From the NCBI GenBank assembly GCA_947483095.1, contig CANKLD010000024.1, forward strand, positions 1 through 15,625: a DNA stretch of 15,625 bases, given 5' to 3'. This document shows, piece after piece, positions 8,153-15,625 of this stretch. Position 1 is the stretch's first letter. Each line of letters opens with the position of its first letter. The stretch comes from Bacteroidota bacterium. GTDB taxonomy: Bacteria > Bacteroidota > Bacteroidia > Flavobacteriales > Flavobacteriaceae. Under the pieces are notes generated by a model, which ran no database searches, had not been told where the DNA came from, and worked only from the letters and a program-made list of their open reading frames with translations. Position numbers and translations under genes: made by a program.

Positions 8153-8166
8153 GTTTATTTTTTTTG

Positions 8167-8197
8167 CAAATTTATTGCTCTTAACTACACTATCAAA
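8167..8197 (-). promoter_or_regulatory. lysA promoter (Bacteroidota -33/-7 type)
   Basis: Read on the minus strand, TTTG (8197-8194) is followed by a 19-base spacer and TAAATTTG (8174-8167). This is a full match to the Bacteroidota sigma-ABfr consensus TTTG-N(19-21)-TAnnTTTG. Transcription should start near 8160-8163, leaving an A-rich leader of only about 8-11 bases before the ATG at 8152. Confidence 0.72.
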
Positions 8198-8213
8198 GGA
8201 TTTTTTAGTTTAT

Positions 8214-8253
8214 TAACAAATAATAACAATTTGTTATATTTATAACAAATTGT
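8214..8253. repeat. Three alternating copies of TAACAAAT; hairpin downstream of gltD
   Basis: The octamer TAACAAAT occurs at 8214-8221 (+), 8229-8236 (as ATTTGTTA) and 8243-8250 (+), at 15- and 14-base spacing. Copies 2 and 3 lie inside a perfect 13-bp inverted repeat (8226-8238 with 8241-8253, two-base loop). Copies 1 and 2 form an alternative 8-bp hairpin with a 7-base loop. The long hairpin begins three bases after the gltD stop and is followed on the minus strand by T-rich sequence, so it may act as the gltBD terminator, though it has no clean T-run. It also lies just upstream of the lysA promoter and could be a protein-binding site. Confidence 0.6.
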
Positions 8254-8256
8254 GCC

Positions 8257-9711
8257 TTATAAGCTTGGTAAATCGCCGTTTCCTTTTGTTGGTAAATTAC
8301 TTTTCCCCATTAAATAAATATCAACTGCTCGAGCGGCTTCGCGTCCTTCAGAAATCGCCCAAACTATTAAAGACTGACCTCTTCTCATATCTCCAGCAGT
8401 AAAAATATTAGGTTTATTAGTTTGATAATTCGAAGCTTTGTAATTATTTCTAAAATCAATTTCAAGACCCAATTGTTCACTTAAAGTTTTTTCAGGGCCA
8501 GTAAATCCTAGTGCAAGTAAAACCAATTCACAAGGCCATGTTTTTTCTGAACCTTCTTTTTCTATTAATTCTGGGCGTTCTCCTGGGGTTATTTTCCAAG
8601 ATACTTCCACGGTTATTAAACCAGTTAATTCTCCTTTTTCATTGGTTAAAAACTCTTTGGTATTAATTAACCAATTTCTTTCGCAACCTTCTTCATGAGA
8701 GGAGGAGGTTTTTAATTGCAAAGGCCAATATGGCCATGGAGTAGAAGCACTTCTTTCAACTGGTGGTTTAGCCATAATTTCGAAATTGGTTACCGATTTT
8801 GCACCTTGGCGATTTGAAGTTCCAATACAATCGGATCCTGTATCACCACCACCAATTACGATAACATTTTTATCTTTTGCAGATATCTGATTCGGAATTG
8901 TTTCGCCATACAATGATTTTGTTTGCTGTGTTAAAAAAGTCATAGCTTGAACTACACCTTTAGCATCAATTCCCTTTGTTGGTAGCGATCTACTTTCGGT
9001 AGCACCTCCACAAAGTACAATTGAATCAAATGCATTTAATTCATCAATACTGAAGTTTACACCCACATTAATATTAACCTTAAATTGGATTCCTTCGGCT
9101 TCTAAAATGGTAACTCTTCTATCGATAATCTCTTTTTCAAGTTTGAAGTTGGGTATTCCATAACGAAGTAATCCACCAATTGCATTGTCTCTTTCAAAAA
9201 CAGTAACTAAATGTCCTGCACGATTTAATTGTTGAGCGGCAGCCAATCCAGCGGGTCCTGAGCCAATTACAGCTACTGTTTTTCCAGTTCGATTTAAAGG
9301 TTTTTGAGGTTTTATCCACCCTTCAGCAAAGCCTCTTTCAACAATATTTTTCTCAATATTTTCAATAGCCACCGGCTCGCTGATAATTCCTAAAACACAT
9401 GATTTTTCACATGGAGCAGGGCATAAGCGTCCAGTAAATTCAGGAAAATTATTCGTAGATTCAAGAATTTCTAACGCACTTTCCCATTCTTCTTGATGAA
9501 CCATGTCATTAAAATCAGGAATTAAATTCCCTAGAGGGCAGGAGCTATGGCAAAATGGAATTCCACAATCCATGCATCTTGAACCTTGTTCTTTGATTTT
9601 ATCTTTTGGTAAAGTAACCGTAAATTCATTGTAATTTGATACCCTTTCTACAACGGCTACATTATTTTCGTTTATTCTTGAATATTCTTTAAATCCGCCA
9701 ATTTTTCCCAT
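8257..9711 (-). CDS. gltD: Glutamate synthase, small (beta) subunit GltD
   Basis: GltD oxidises NAD(P)H through FAD and passes electrons via iron-sulfur clusters to GltB for reductive glutamate formation. The 484-residue sequence starts with the N-terminal 4Fe-4S region: Cys46, 49, 54 and 58 in CMDCGIPFCHSSC, and Cys97, 101 and 105 in CPAPCEKSC. The FAD site GSGPAG is at 150-155, followed by a GGLLRYGIP motif. The pyridine nucleotide site is near 284-293 (VIVIGGGDTGSD), and the C-terminal FAD segment NIFTAGDMRRGQSLIVWAI is intact. The ATG at 9711 gives the usual GltD N-terminus (MGKIGGFKEYSR). The gene lies 84 bases downstream of gltB on the same strand, with no promoter consensus in the gap, so it should be cotranscribed. 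A REP-like palindrome directly precedes its start. Confidence 0.97.
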   Translation of the reverse strand: MGKIGGFKEYSRINENNVAVVERVSNYNEFTVTLPKDKIKEQGSRCMDCGIPFCHSSCPLGNLIPDFNDMVHQEEWESALEILESTNNFPEFTGRLCPAPCEKSCVLGIISEPVAIENIEKNIVERGFAEGWIKPQKPLNRTGKTVAVIGSGPAGLAAAQQLNRAGHLVTVFERDNAIGGLLRYGIPNFKLEKEIIDRRVTILEAEGIQFKVNINVGVNFSIDELNAFDSIVLCGGATESRSLPTKGIDAKGVVQAMTFLTQQTKSLYGETIPNQISAKDKNVIVIGGGDTGSDCIGTSNRQGAKSVTNFEIMAKPPVERSASTPWPYWPLQLKTSSSHEEGCERNWLINTKEFLTNEKGELTGLITVEVSWKITPGERPELIEKEGSEKTWPCELVLLALGFTGPEKTLSEQLGLEIDFRNNYKASNYQTNKPNIFTAGDMRRGQSLIVWAISEGREAARAVDIYLMGKSNLPTKGNGDLPSL

Positions 9712-9716
9712 ATAAA

Positions 9717-9721
9717 CCTCC
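9717..9721 (-). promoter_or_regulatory. Shine-Dalgarno-like GGAGG before gltD
   Basis: On the minus strand the sequence before gltD reads GGGGGAGGTTTAT-ATG, placing GGAGG five bases before the start codon. Other starts in this window have A-rich leaders without such a motif, as is normal in Bacteroidota, where the anti-Shine-Dalgarno is known to be masked on Flavobacterium ribosomes. The GGAGG forms the edge of the GC-rich repeat, so it may be a by-product of that element; its role is uncertain. Confidence 0.4.
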
Positions 9722-9749
9722 CCCTAACCCCCTCTTATGAGGGGGAACT
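9717..9749. repeat. REP-like GC-rich palindromic element in the gltB-gltD gap
   Basis: The plus strand carries CCTCCCCCTAACCCCCTC, then TTAT, then GAGGGGGAACT. CCCCCTC (9728-9734) pairs perfectly with GAGGGGG (9739-9745) across a TTAT loop, and a second C5 tract (9720-9724) offers a competing partner for the same G-run. The composition stands out sharply against the AT-rich surroundings. The CCCCCTAACCCCC...GGGGGAACT layout resembles dispersed short palindromes that I recall as frequent between flavobacterial genes, similar to REP sequences spread by RAYT transposases. Only one copy is in this window, so the repeat status is inferred. In the gltBD transcript it would form a stable hairpin just before the gltD start. 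Confidence 0.6.
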
Positions 9750-9795
9750 AACTGAGGATATTGTTTGTTAATTACTACTATTATTTCATTAATTT

Positions 9796-12700
9796 TTAAT
9801 TGTGAGCCAACTCCTTCTCAACTTTTGTAGATTGGGAGGCTCTTTGCAATGCTTTTTTATAATCGGTTGGCATTACTTTTACGAAATTATTTTGTTGGTT
9901 TTCCCAATCTTCTAATATTCGTTTTGCCAAAGGGCTGTTTGTAAATAACGAATGATTTTTTATTAATCGTCTTAATTTACTAATATCATCAAGTTCTAAT
10001 GTCTCAAATGCAACCATTTCCATATTGCATAAAGTGGCATTAAATGTTTTATTTGGATCATAAATGTAAGCAATTCCACCACTCATTCCAGCAGCAAAAT
10101 TTCTACCTGTTTTTCCCAATACCACTACTGTTCCTCCAGTCATGTATTCACATCCGTGATCTCCCACACCTTCAACAACTGCAGTCGCTCCTGAATTTCT
10201 TACAGCAAAACGTTCTCCTGCCATACCATTTATATAGGCCTGACCGGTAATTGCACCGTAAAGCGCAACGTTTCCAATGATAATATTTTCCTCAGGTTTG
10301 AAAGTTGCAGTAGGAGGAACTTTAATAATTAACTTACCTCCAGATAGTCCTTTTCCTAAATAATCATTACAATTTCCATGAATTTTAAATGACAATCCGT
10401 TAGTTGCAAATGCCCCAAAACTTTGCCCCGCCGAACCTTCAAAATCAACTAAAATAGTGTCTTCAGGTAATCCTTGTGCGCCATAAATTTTAGAAATTTC
10501 ATTACTCAAAATAGCACCAACAGAACGATCGGTATTTTTAATTTTAAAAGTTACTCTCGTTTTTTCCTTTCTATAAATAGAAGGAATTGCTGCTTTTATA
10601 ATTTCAAAATCCAACACATTTTCTAAGGCGTGGTCTTGGCTTGAAACGTTATAATTACTTACAGAATTTGCAATTTCTGGTTTGTATAATATCGCAGATA
10701 AATCCAATCCATTTGCTTTATAATGATCAATTGCTTTGTTTACATTTAGTTTTTGTGATTGTCCAACCATTTCTTTCAAAGTTCTATATCCCAATTGAGC
10801 CATTATAATTCTCAATTCCTCTGCAATAAAATACATGAAATTGATAATATGTTCTGGCGTCCCTTTGAAATTTTTTCTCAATTCTGGATCTTGGGTTGCA
10901 ATTCCCACTGGACATGTATTTAAGTGGCAGGCACGCATCATAATACAACCCGAAGCGACTAGTGGTGCGGTAGCAAATCCAAATTCTTCTGCTCCTAATA
11001 AGGCTGCTATGGCTACATCACGACCTGTTTTTAGTTGGCCATCACATTCTAAAACTACTCTTCCACGAAGATCATTTAATAATAAGGTTTGTTGGGCTTC
11101 CGCCAATCCTAACTCCCAGGGAATCCCAGTGTGTTGTAACGATGTAAGTGGTGCGGCACCTGTACCTCCATCATAACCAGAAATCAAAATTACATCCGCT
11201 TTTGCTTTTGCAACTCCTGCAGCAATAGTTCCAACGCCCACTTCGGAAACTAATTTTACATTAATTCGTGCTTCTCGATTGGCATTTTTTAAATCAAATA
11301 TCAATTGTGATAAATCTTCAATAGAATAAATATCATGATGCGGAGGAGGAGAAATCAGTCCTACATAAGGAGTTGAATTTCTTACTTCTGCAATCCACGG
11401 TACTACTTTATCGCCCGGTAATTGTCCGCCTTCGCCAGGTTTTGCTCCTTGCGCCATTTTAATTTGTATCTCTTTGGCATTGGTCAAATAATTGATAGAA
11501 ACACCAAATCTTCCCGATGCAACTTGCTTGATGGCACTATTTCTGGAATCTCCATTTAGATCTTTTTGAAAACGTTTTGGATCTTCTCCACCTTCTCCAG
11601 AATTACTTTTACCACCAATTCTATTCATTGCAATAGCCAAATTCTCATGCGCTTCTTGACTAATAGAGCCATAAGACATTGCGCCAGTTTTGAATTTTTT
11701 TACAATTTCTGTCCAAGGTTCTACTTCATCTATTGAAATCGGATCTAAATTGTTAAATTCAAACAAGCCTCTTATGGTCATCAAATTCGAACTTTGTAAA
11801 TTAACAGCATCCGAATATTCTTTATAACTCTCAGGACTGTTTAAACGAACTGCTTGTTGTAATTTTGAAATAGTAGTAGGATTAAACATGTGTTTTTCTC
11901 CATTTCTACGCCATCTGTAAATTCCCCCAATTTCTAGAGGTAAAAGGTTTGGTATTTTTGAATTTGGAAAAGCATTTAGGTATCTTTTCTTGACTTCTTT
12001 TTCAATTTCAATTAAACCAATTCCTTCAATTCTTGATGGTGTGTAAGGAAAATATTTAGAAGTAAATGTTTTATTTAAACCTAAAATTTCAAAAATTTGT
12101 GCGGCTCTATAAGAATGTAACGTAGAAATTCCGATCTTATTCATGATTTTCAGAATTCCTTTAGCAATCGCCTTATTATAGTTTTTAATTGCATAATCAG
12201 CCTTAATTCCTGTGATAAAACCAGAATTAATCTGATTATGAATAATTTCATTTACCATGTAAGGATTGATTGCACTAGCTCCATATCCAAATAATAATGC
12301 AAAATGATGCGGTTCACGAGGTTCAGCTGATTCAATAATAACACCAAATTTTGACCTCGCTTTTAAAATATTTAGAGAATGATGAATATAGGAACAGGCG
12401 AGCAACATTGGAATTGGAGCGTATTTATCAGAAACTCCTCTATCGGATAAAATTACAATATTGCAATCTTCGGAAACTGCTTTAAACGTGGCTTGGACAC
12501 ATTTTTCTAAAGCACGTTCTAAACCATTTACTCCTTTTTCTATTTCATATAAAGTAGAAATTGTAATGGATTTAAAATCAACATGATTAATATTTCTAAT
12601 TTTATCTAAATCCTCATTAGATATAACAGGATTTTGAATTTTTAGTTTTTTGCAATGTTTGGGTTCGATATCAAAAATATTAAAATCGCCACCAATAGCT

Positions 12701-14316
12701 AAGCTAATATCGGTAATAATTTCTTCACGAATTCCATCCAACGGTGGATTAGTAACTTGAGCGAACAACTGTTTGAAGTAGTTGTACAATAATTGGGGTT
12801 GGTCTGATAAAACGGCTAGCGGCGTATCATTTCCCATCGAACTTAGCGCTTCTGCACCAGTTGTTCCCATTGGATTTATAATGGTTTTCAAATCTTCAAC
12901 AGTATATCCAAATAGTCGTTGACGAGTTTCAAAATCCATAACTTCTTCAGGAATTTCATTTTCTGTATAAGGAATTTTAGCCAATTGCAATAGGTTTTCA
13001 TCCAACCATTTTTTGTAAGGTCGTTTGGTTACTATAGCATTTTTAACTTCTTCATCTTCAATAATACGACCTTCATTCATGTCTACAAGGAACATTTTTC
13101 CTGGTTCTAATCGTCCGTGTTGAATTACATCTTCAGGTTTAATATCCAAAACTCCAATCTCGGAAGACATAATTACGAAACCACTTTTTGTGAGTGTATA
13201 TCGTGATGGACGCAAGCCATTTCTATCCAATAATGCACCAATTACATTTCCGTCTGTAAATGGAATTGAGGCAGGACCGTCCCAAGGTTCCATAATACAT
13301 GAGTTGTATTCATAGAAAGCTTTTTTATCTTCAGACATACTTTCATGTCTTTCCCAAGCTTCTGGAACAACCATCATCATTGCTTCTGGTAAAGAACGAC
13401 CGGTCATTAATAATAATTCAATAACCATGTCCATCGAAGCAGAATCTGATTTCCCTTCTAATATTATTGGAAATAAATTTTTTATATCATCACCAAAAAT
13501 GTCACTTTTCATTAACTCCTCTCGTGACCGCATTCGACTAATATTTCCTCGAAGCGTATTGATTTCTCCATTATGACACATATATCTAAAAGGTTGTGCC
13601 AGTTCCCATGAGGGAAAGGTATTGGTAGAAAAACGTTGATGAACCAATGCCAATCGGGTAACCAAATCCGTATCGGATAAATCCGTATAATAACGGCTAA
13701 TATCTTCTGGCATCAAAAGACCTTTATATATTATAGTAGTGGTTGAAAAACTGCTGAAATAATATTGATGACTTTGTGATATGTTAGATTTAATAACAGC
13801 GTGTTCCGATATTTTTCTCGCAGCAAATAGTTTAGCGTTGAACTGTTGTTCTGTAAGTTCTAATCCGTTTTTACCAACAAATACCTGAAACACTGTTGGT
13901 TCTTTTTCGGCAGCTATTTTTCCTAAATTTGAAGAGTCAACAGGAACTTCACGCCAACCTAAAACAGTTAAGTTTTGATCTTTTAAAGCAGTTTCAAAAG
14001 TAGTTTTGCAATAAACAACTTGGTTTTTGCTTTTAGGCAAAAATAGCATTCCTACACCATATTCTCTTGGTTCTGGTAGTTCAAAATCACACACCTTTTT
14101 AAAGAAATCATGAGGAATGTCAAATAGAATTCCTGCACCATCACCCGTTCTCCCATCGGAACTTACGGCGCCTCGGTGTTCTAGTTTAATTAAGATGTCT
14201 AAAGCCTTATGAATAATATCATTCGACTTAATTCCGTTTAAATTGCAAATAAATCCTGCACCACAATTATCGTGTTCAAATTCTGGTAAATAGAGTCCTT
14301 GAGCTTTCACTTTCAT
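9796..14316 (-). CDS. gltB: Glutamate synthase, large (alpha) subunit GltB
   Basis: GltB converts glutamine plus 2-oxoglutarate to two glutamates with electrons from GltD; it is the main nitrogen-assimilation step with glutamine synthetase. The 1506-residue protein is full length. Its class II (Ntn) amidotransferase domain begins at Cys18 (HDNCGAGF), so a 17-residue leader is expected to be cleaved to free the nucleophile. EHRGA (46-50), GDGAGILFD and the [12 protein letters not shown] glutamine-binding segment follow. The FMN synthase domain has [16 protein letters not shown] (about 905) and [11 protein letters not shown]...[10 protein letters not shown] (about 960-1000). The 3Fe-4S cysteines are Cys1124, 1130 and 1135 in [14 protein letters not shown]-terminal GxGxG beta-helix domain ([32 protein letters not shown]) closes the protein. 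Ammonia made at the N-terminus is channelled to the FMN site. It heads a gltB-gltD operon, divergent from sucC. Confidence 0.98.
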   Translation of the reverse strand: MKVKAQGLYLPEFEHDNCGAGFICNLNGIKSNDIIHKALDILIKLEHRGAVSSDGRTGDGAGILFDIPHDFFKKVCDFELPEPREYGVGMLFLPKSKNQVVYCKTTFETALKDQNLTVLGWREVPVDSSNLGKIAAEKEPTVFQVFVGKNGLELTEQQFNAKLFAARKISEHAVIKSNISQSHQYYFSSFSTTTIIYKGLLMPEDISRYYTDLSDTDLVTRLALVHQRFSTNTFPSWELAQPFRYMCHNGEINTLRGNISRMRSREELMKSDIFGDDIKNLFPIILEGKSDSASMDMVIELLLMTGRSLPEAMMMVVPEAWERHESMSEDKKAFYEYNSCIMEPWDGPASIPFTDGNVIGALLDRNGLRPSRYTLTKSGFVIMSSEIGVLDIKPEDVIQHGRLEPGKMFLVDMNEGRIIEDEEVKNAIVTKRPYKKWLDENLLQLAKIPYTENEIPEEVMDFETRQRLFGYTVEDLKTIINPMGTTGAEALSSMGNDTPLAVLSDQPQLLYNYFKQLFAQVTNPPLDGIREEIITDISLAIGGDFNIFDIEPKHCKKLKIQNPVISNEDLDKIRNINHVDFKSITISTLYEIEKGVNGLERALEKCVQATFKAVSEDCNIVILSDRGVSDKYAPIPMLLACSYIHHSLNILKARSKFGVIIESAEPREPHHFALLFGYGASAINPYMVNEIIHNQINSGFITGIKADYAIKNYNKAIAKGILKIMNKIGISTLHSYRAAQIFEILGLNKTFTSKYFPYTPSRIEGIGLIEIEKEVKKRYLNAFPNSKIPNLLPLEIGGIYRWRRNGEKHMFNPTTISKLQQAVRLNSPESYKEYSDAVNLQSSNLMTIRGLFEFNNLDPISIDEVEPWTEIVKKFKTGAMSYGSISQEAHENLAIAMNRIGGKSNSGEGGEDPKRFQKDLNGDSRNSAIKQVASGRFGVSINYLTNAKEIQIKMAQGAKPGEGGQLPGDKVVPWIAEVRNSTPYVGLISPPPHHDIYSIEDLSQLIFDLKNANREARINVKLVSEVGVGTIAAGVAKAKADVILISGYDGGTGAAPLTSLQHTGIPWELGLAEAQQTLLLNDLRGRVVLECDGQLKTGRDVAIAALLGAEEFGFATAPLVASGCIMMRACHLNTCPVGIATQDPELRKNFKGTPEHIINFMYFIAEELRIIMAQLGYRTLKEMVGQSQKLNVNKAIDHYKANGLDLSAILYKPEIANSVSNYNVSSQDHALENVLDFEIIKAAIPSIYRKEKTRVTFKIKNTDRSVGAILSNEISKIYGAQGLPEDTILVDFEGSAGQSFGAFATNGLSFKIHGNCNDYLGKGLSGGKLIIKVPPTATFKPEENIIIGNVALYGAITGQAYINGMAGERFAVRNSGATAVVEGVGDHGCEYMTGGTVVVLGKTGRNFAAGMSGGIAYIYDPNKTFNATLCNMEMVAFETLELDDISKLRRLIKNHSLFTNSPLAKRILEDWENQQNNFVKVMPTDYKKALQRASQSTKVEKELAHN

Positions 14317-14667
14317 GCTTAATAATTTTCTACTAAATTACTATTTTTGTTAATAATAATTTTACAAAATCGGCAATTCCTCAAATTTTTATTACTTTTT
14401 CATTTTAAACATTTAAAAATAACAATAATTTAATAATTGACTTTTTAATTATTAATTTAATAACACTTTATTTAATAAAATCTAATTTTCAATTAATAAT
14501 TAATTAAACAATCACATTTTATGAATTTTTCTAAAACGTTATAGTGTCTAATTGTTTTAAAAAAAATGATAAAAATGTTTTTATTTACTTATCTATTTAA
14601 GAATTTAATAATCAAAATTTCATTTTTTTACAAATTAAATTCTAATTGAATTTATTAGGTAAAAACA

Positions 14668-14699
14668 TTTCGCTTTTAACTTGAATTGTTTTATTTTTG
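14668..14699 (+). promoter_or_regulatory. sucC promoter (-7 TATTTTTG)
   Basis: TATTTTTG at 14692-14699 matches the Bacteroidota -7 consensus TAnnTTTG exactly. Upstream, TTTC (14668-14671) is a three-of-four match to the -33 TTTG with a 20-base spacer. Transcription would start around 14703-14706, giving a leader of about 35 bases. The -7 call is firmer than the -33. Confidence 0.62.
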
Positions 14700-14702
14700 T
14701 GC

Positions 14703-14718
14703 TCCCGAATCGACGGGA
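14703..14718 (+). promoter_or_regulatory. 5'-terminal hairpin in the sucC leader
   Basis: TCCCG (14703-14707) pairs with CGGGA (14714-14718) around a six-base loop AATCGA. It lies at the predicted 5' end of the sucC transcript and is the only GC-rich patch in the intergenic region. A hairpin here could protect the mRNA 5' end; no T-run follows, so it is not a terminator. Confidence 0.45.
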
Positions 14719-14740
14719 TTTAAAAGTAATAAAAACAATT

Positions 14741-15625
14741 ATGGACATACACGAATACCAAGGGAAAGAAATATTAGCCAGCTATGGTGTAAAAATTCAA
14801 CGTGGTTATGTTGCAAACAATCCTCTAGAAGCGGTTGCTGCAGCTAAACAATTAACTGATGAAACTGGAACAGGATGGCATGTAATCAAAGCGCAAGTTC
14901 ACGCTGGTGGACGTGGAAAAGGTGGTGGAGTAAAACTGGCTAAGAATTTAGAGCAAGTGGAAGAAATTGCAGGTCAAATTATCGGAATGCAATTAATAAC
15001 CCCTCAAACTTCTGCTGAAGGAAAAACTGTTCACCAAGTTTTAATTGCTGAAGATGTTTATTACCCGGGCGAATCTGAAACTTCTGAATTCTATATGTCT
15101 GTTTTATTAAATAGAGGTAACGGTCGTAACATGATTATGTATTCTACTGAAGGCGGAATGGATATTGAAGAAGTTGCGGAACACACGCCGCATTTAATTT
15201 TTACTGAAGAAATTGATCCTACTGTTGGACTTCAAGCTTTTCAATCAAGAAGAATTGCCTTTAATTTAGGATTGTCTGGAAATGCATTTAAAGAAATGAC
15301 TCAATTCGTTGCGTCTCTTTATAACGCTTACATTGGTTGCGATGCTTCCATGTTTGAAATTAATCCAGTATTAAAAACTTCTGATAATAAAATAATCGCT
15401 GTTGATGCTAAAGTAAATTTAGATGACAATGCATTATACCGTCAACCAGTTTATGCTGAATTCCGTGATGTTCGCGAAGAAAATCCAATTGAAGTTGAAG
15501 CTAAAGCGGCAGGTTTAAACTATGTAGATTTAGATGGAACGGTAGGTTGTATGGTGAATGGCGCAGGATTGGCCATGGCTACAATGGACTTAATTAAATA
15601 TGCAGGTTTTGAACCAGCAAATTTC
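14741..15625 (+). CDS. sucC: Succinyl-CoA synthetase, beta subunit SucC (3' end cut by window)
   Basis: SucC is the nucleotide- and succinate-binding subunit of succinyl-CoA synthetase, which with SucD converts succinyl-CoA to succinate with substrate-level phosphorylation of ADP or GDP. The first 295 residues are present, against a usual length of about 390-400. The start MDIHEYQGKEILASYGV is the canonical N-terminus, followed by the ATP-grasp segment KAQVHAGGRGKGGGVK, the Mg-nucleotide region FEINPVL with DAKVNLDDNALYR, and GTVGCMVNGAGLAMATMD, which contacts the alpha subunit and phosphohistidine loop. No frameshift is seen. sucD would be expected either next or elsewhere; it is outside the window. 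It is transcribed away from gltB behind its own promoter. Confidence 0.97.
   Translation, partial: MDIHEYQGKEILASYGVKIQRGYVANNPLEAVAAAKQLTDETGTGWHVIKAQVHAGGRGKGGGVKLAKNLEQVEEIAGQIIGMQLITPQTSAEGKTVHQVLIAEDVYYPGESETSEFYMSVLLNRGNGRNMIMYSTEGGMDIEEVAEHTPHLIFTEEIDPTVGLQAFQSRRIAFNLGLSGNAFKEMTQFVASLYNAYIGCDASMFEINPVLKTSDNKIIAVDAKVNLDDNALYRQPVYAEFRDVREENPIEVEAKAAGLNYVDLDGTVGCMVNGAGLAMATMDLIKYAGFEPANF

Larger units (their letters stand above)
14317..14740. other. AT-rich divergent intergenic region between gltB and sucC
   Basis: These 424 bases carry no plausible gene; the longest in-frame starts give only a few codons. The middle part (about 14400-14660) is nearly pure A/T with repeated TTAATAATT/TTAATTAA-type words and local palindromes (for example around 14490-14505). 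The only convincing elements are the sucC promoter and leader hairpin at the right end. For gltB I found no exact TAnnTTTG element on the minus strand; the nearest is AAAATTTG at 14389-14382, one mismatch and without a clear -33, so the gltB promoter remains unlocated. Confidence 0.7.

Noticed and set aside
9717..9745. G-quadruplex potential on the minus strand (GAGGGGG-TTA-GGGGG-AGG).
   Set aside because: Only two long G-runs plus a short GG exist, so at most a weak two-tetrad form; a hairpin with the adjacent C-run is far more likely.
10835..11176. 113-codon plus-strand frame inside gltB.
   Set aside because: It is antisense to the conserved FMN/3Fe-4S region of GltB and has no recognisable domain.
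14342..14349. A perfect plus-strand TATTTTTG just upstream of gltB.
   Set aside because: No -33 element at the right distance, about 390 bases from sucC, and such words are expected by chance in AT-rich sequence.

Overview
The window looks like ordinary chromosome from a flavobacterium (Bacteroidota, Flavobacteriaceae). The evidence is its low GC content, a subtilase carrying a type IX secretion (T9SS) C-terminal sorting domain, four signal peptides that all place Gln right after the predicted cleavage site, A-rich leaders with almost no Shine-Dalgarno sequences, and promoters of the Bacteroidota -33/-7 TAnnTTTG type. Both ends cut through genes: the 3' end of yidC on the left and the 5' two thirds or so of sucC on the right. 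I found no phage, insertion sequence, CRISPR array, tRNA or rRNA.

Left part (1-6940, all + strand): the end of yidC and its terminator, then six closely spaced genes with gaps of 9-24 bases. They are a secreted MORN-repeat (YwqK-like) protein, the tRNA 2-thiouridylase MnmA, a T9SS-exported S8 subtilase, an FMN TIM-barrel enzyme of the nitronate monooxygenase/FabK family, a small exported protein of unknown function, and a periplasmic PafA-type alkaline phosphatase. A strong bidirectional terminator closes the run. Two cytosolic enzymes are interleaved with four exported proteins, and no shared pathway is visible.

Middle part (6950-14316, all - strand): lysA (last step of lysine synthesis) has its own consensus promoter. 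Upstream of it in the direction of transcription lies gltB-gltD, encoding the two subunits of glutamate synthase. GltB and GltD together make glutamate from glutamine and 2-oxoglutarate. The gltB-gltD gap holds a GC-rich REP-like palindrome whose edge places a GGAGG five bases before the gltD start. The gltD-lysA gap holds three alternating copies of TAACAAAT, forming mutually exclusive hairpins.

Right part (14317-15625): a very AT-rich divergent intergenic region, then sucC (succinyl-CoA synthetase beta) with a consensus -7 element and a small hairpin at the predicted mRNA 5' end. GltB uses 2-oxoglutarate and SucC acts just after it in the TCA cycle, so this divergent pair sits at the carbon/nitrogen branch point.

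No clearly new biological system is present. The points most worth a second look are the REP-like element with its Shine-Dalgarno-like sequence at gltD, the TAACAAAT triplet, the FabK-like features of the putative nitronate monooxygenase, and the unassigned exported protein.
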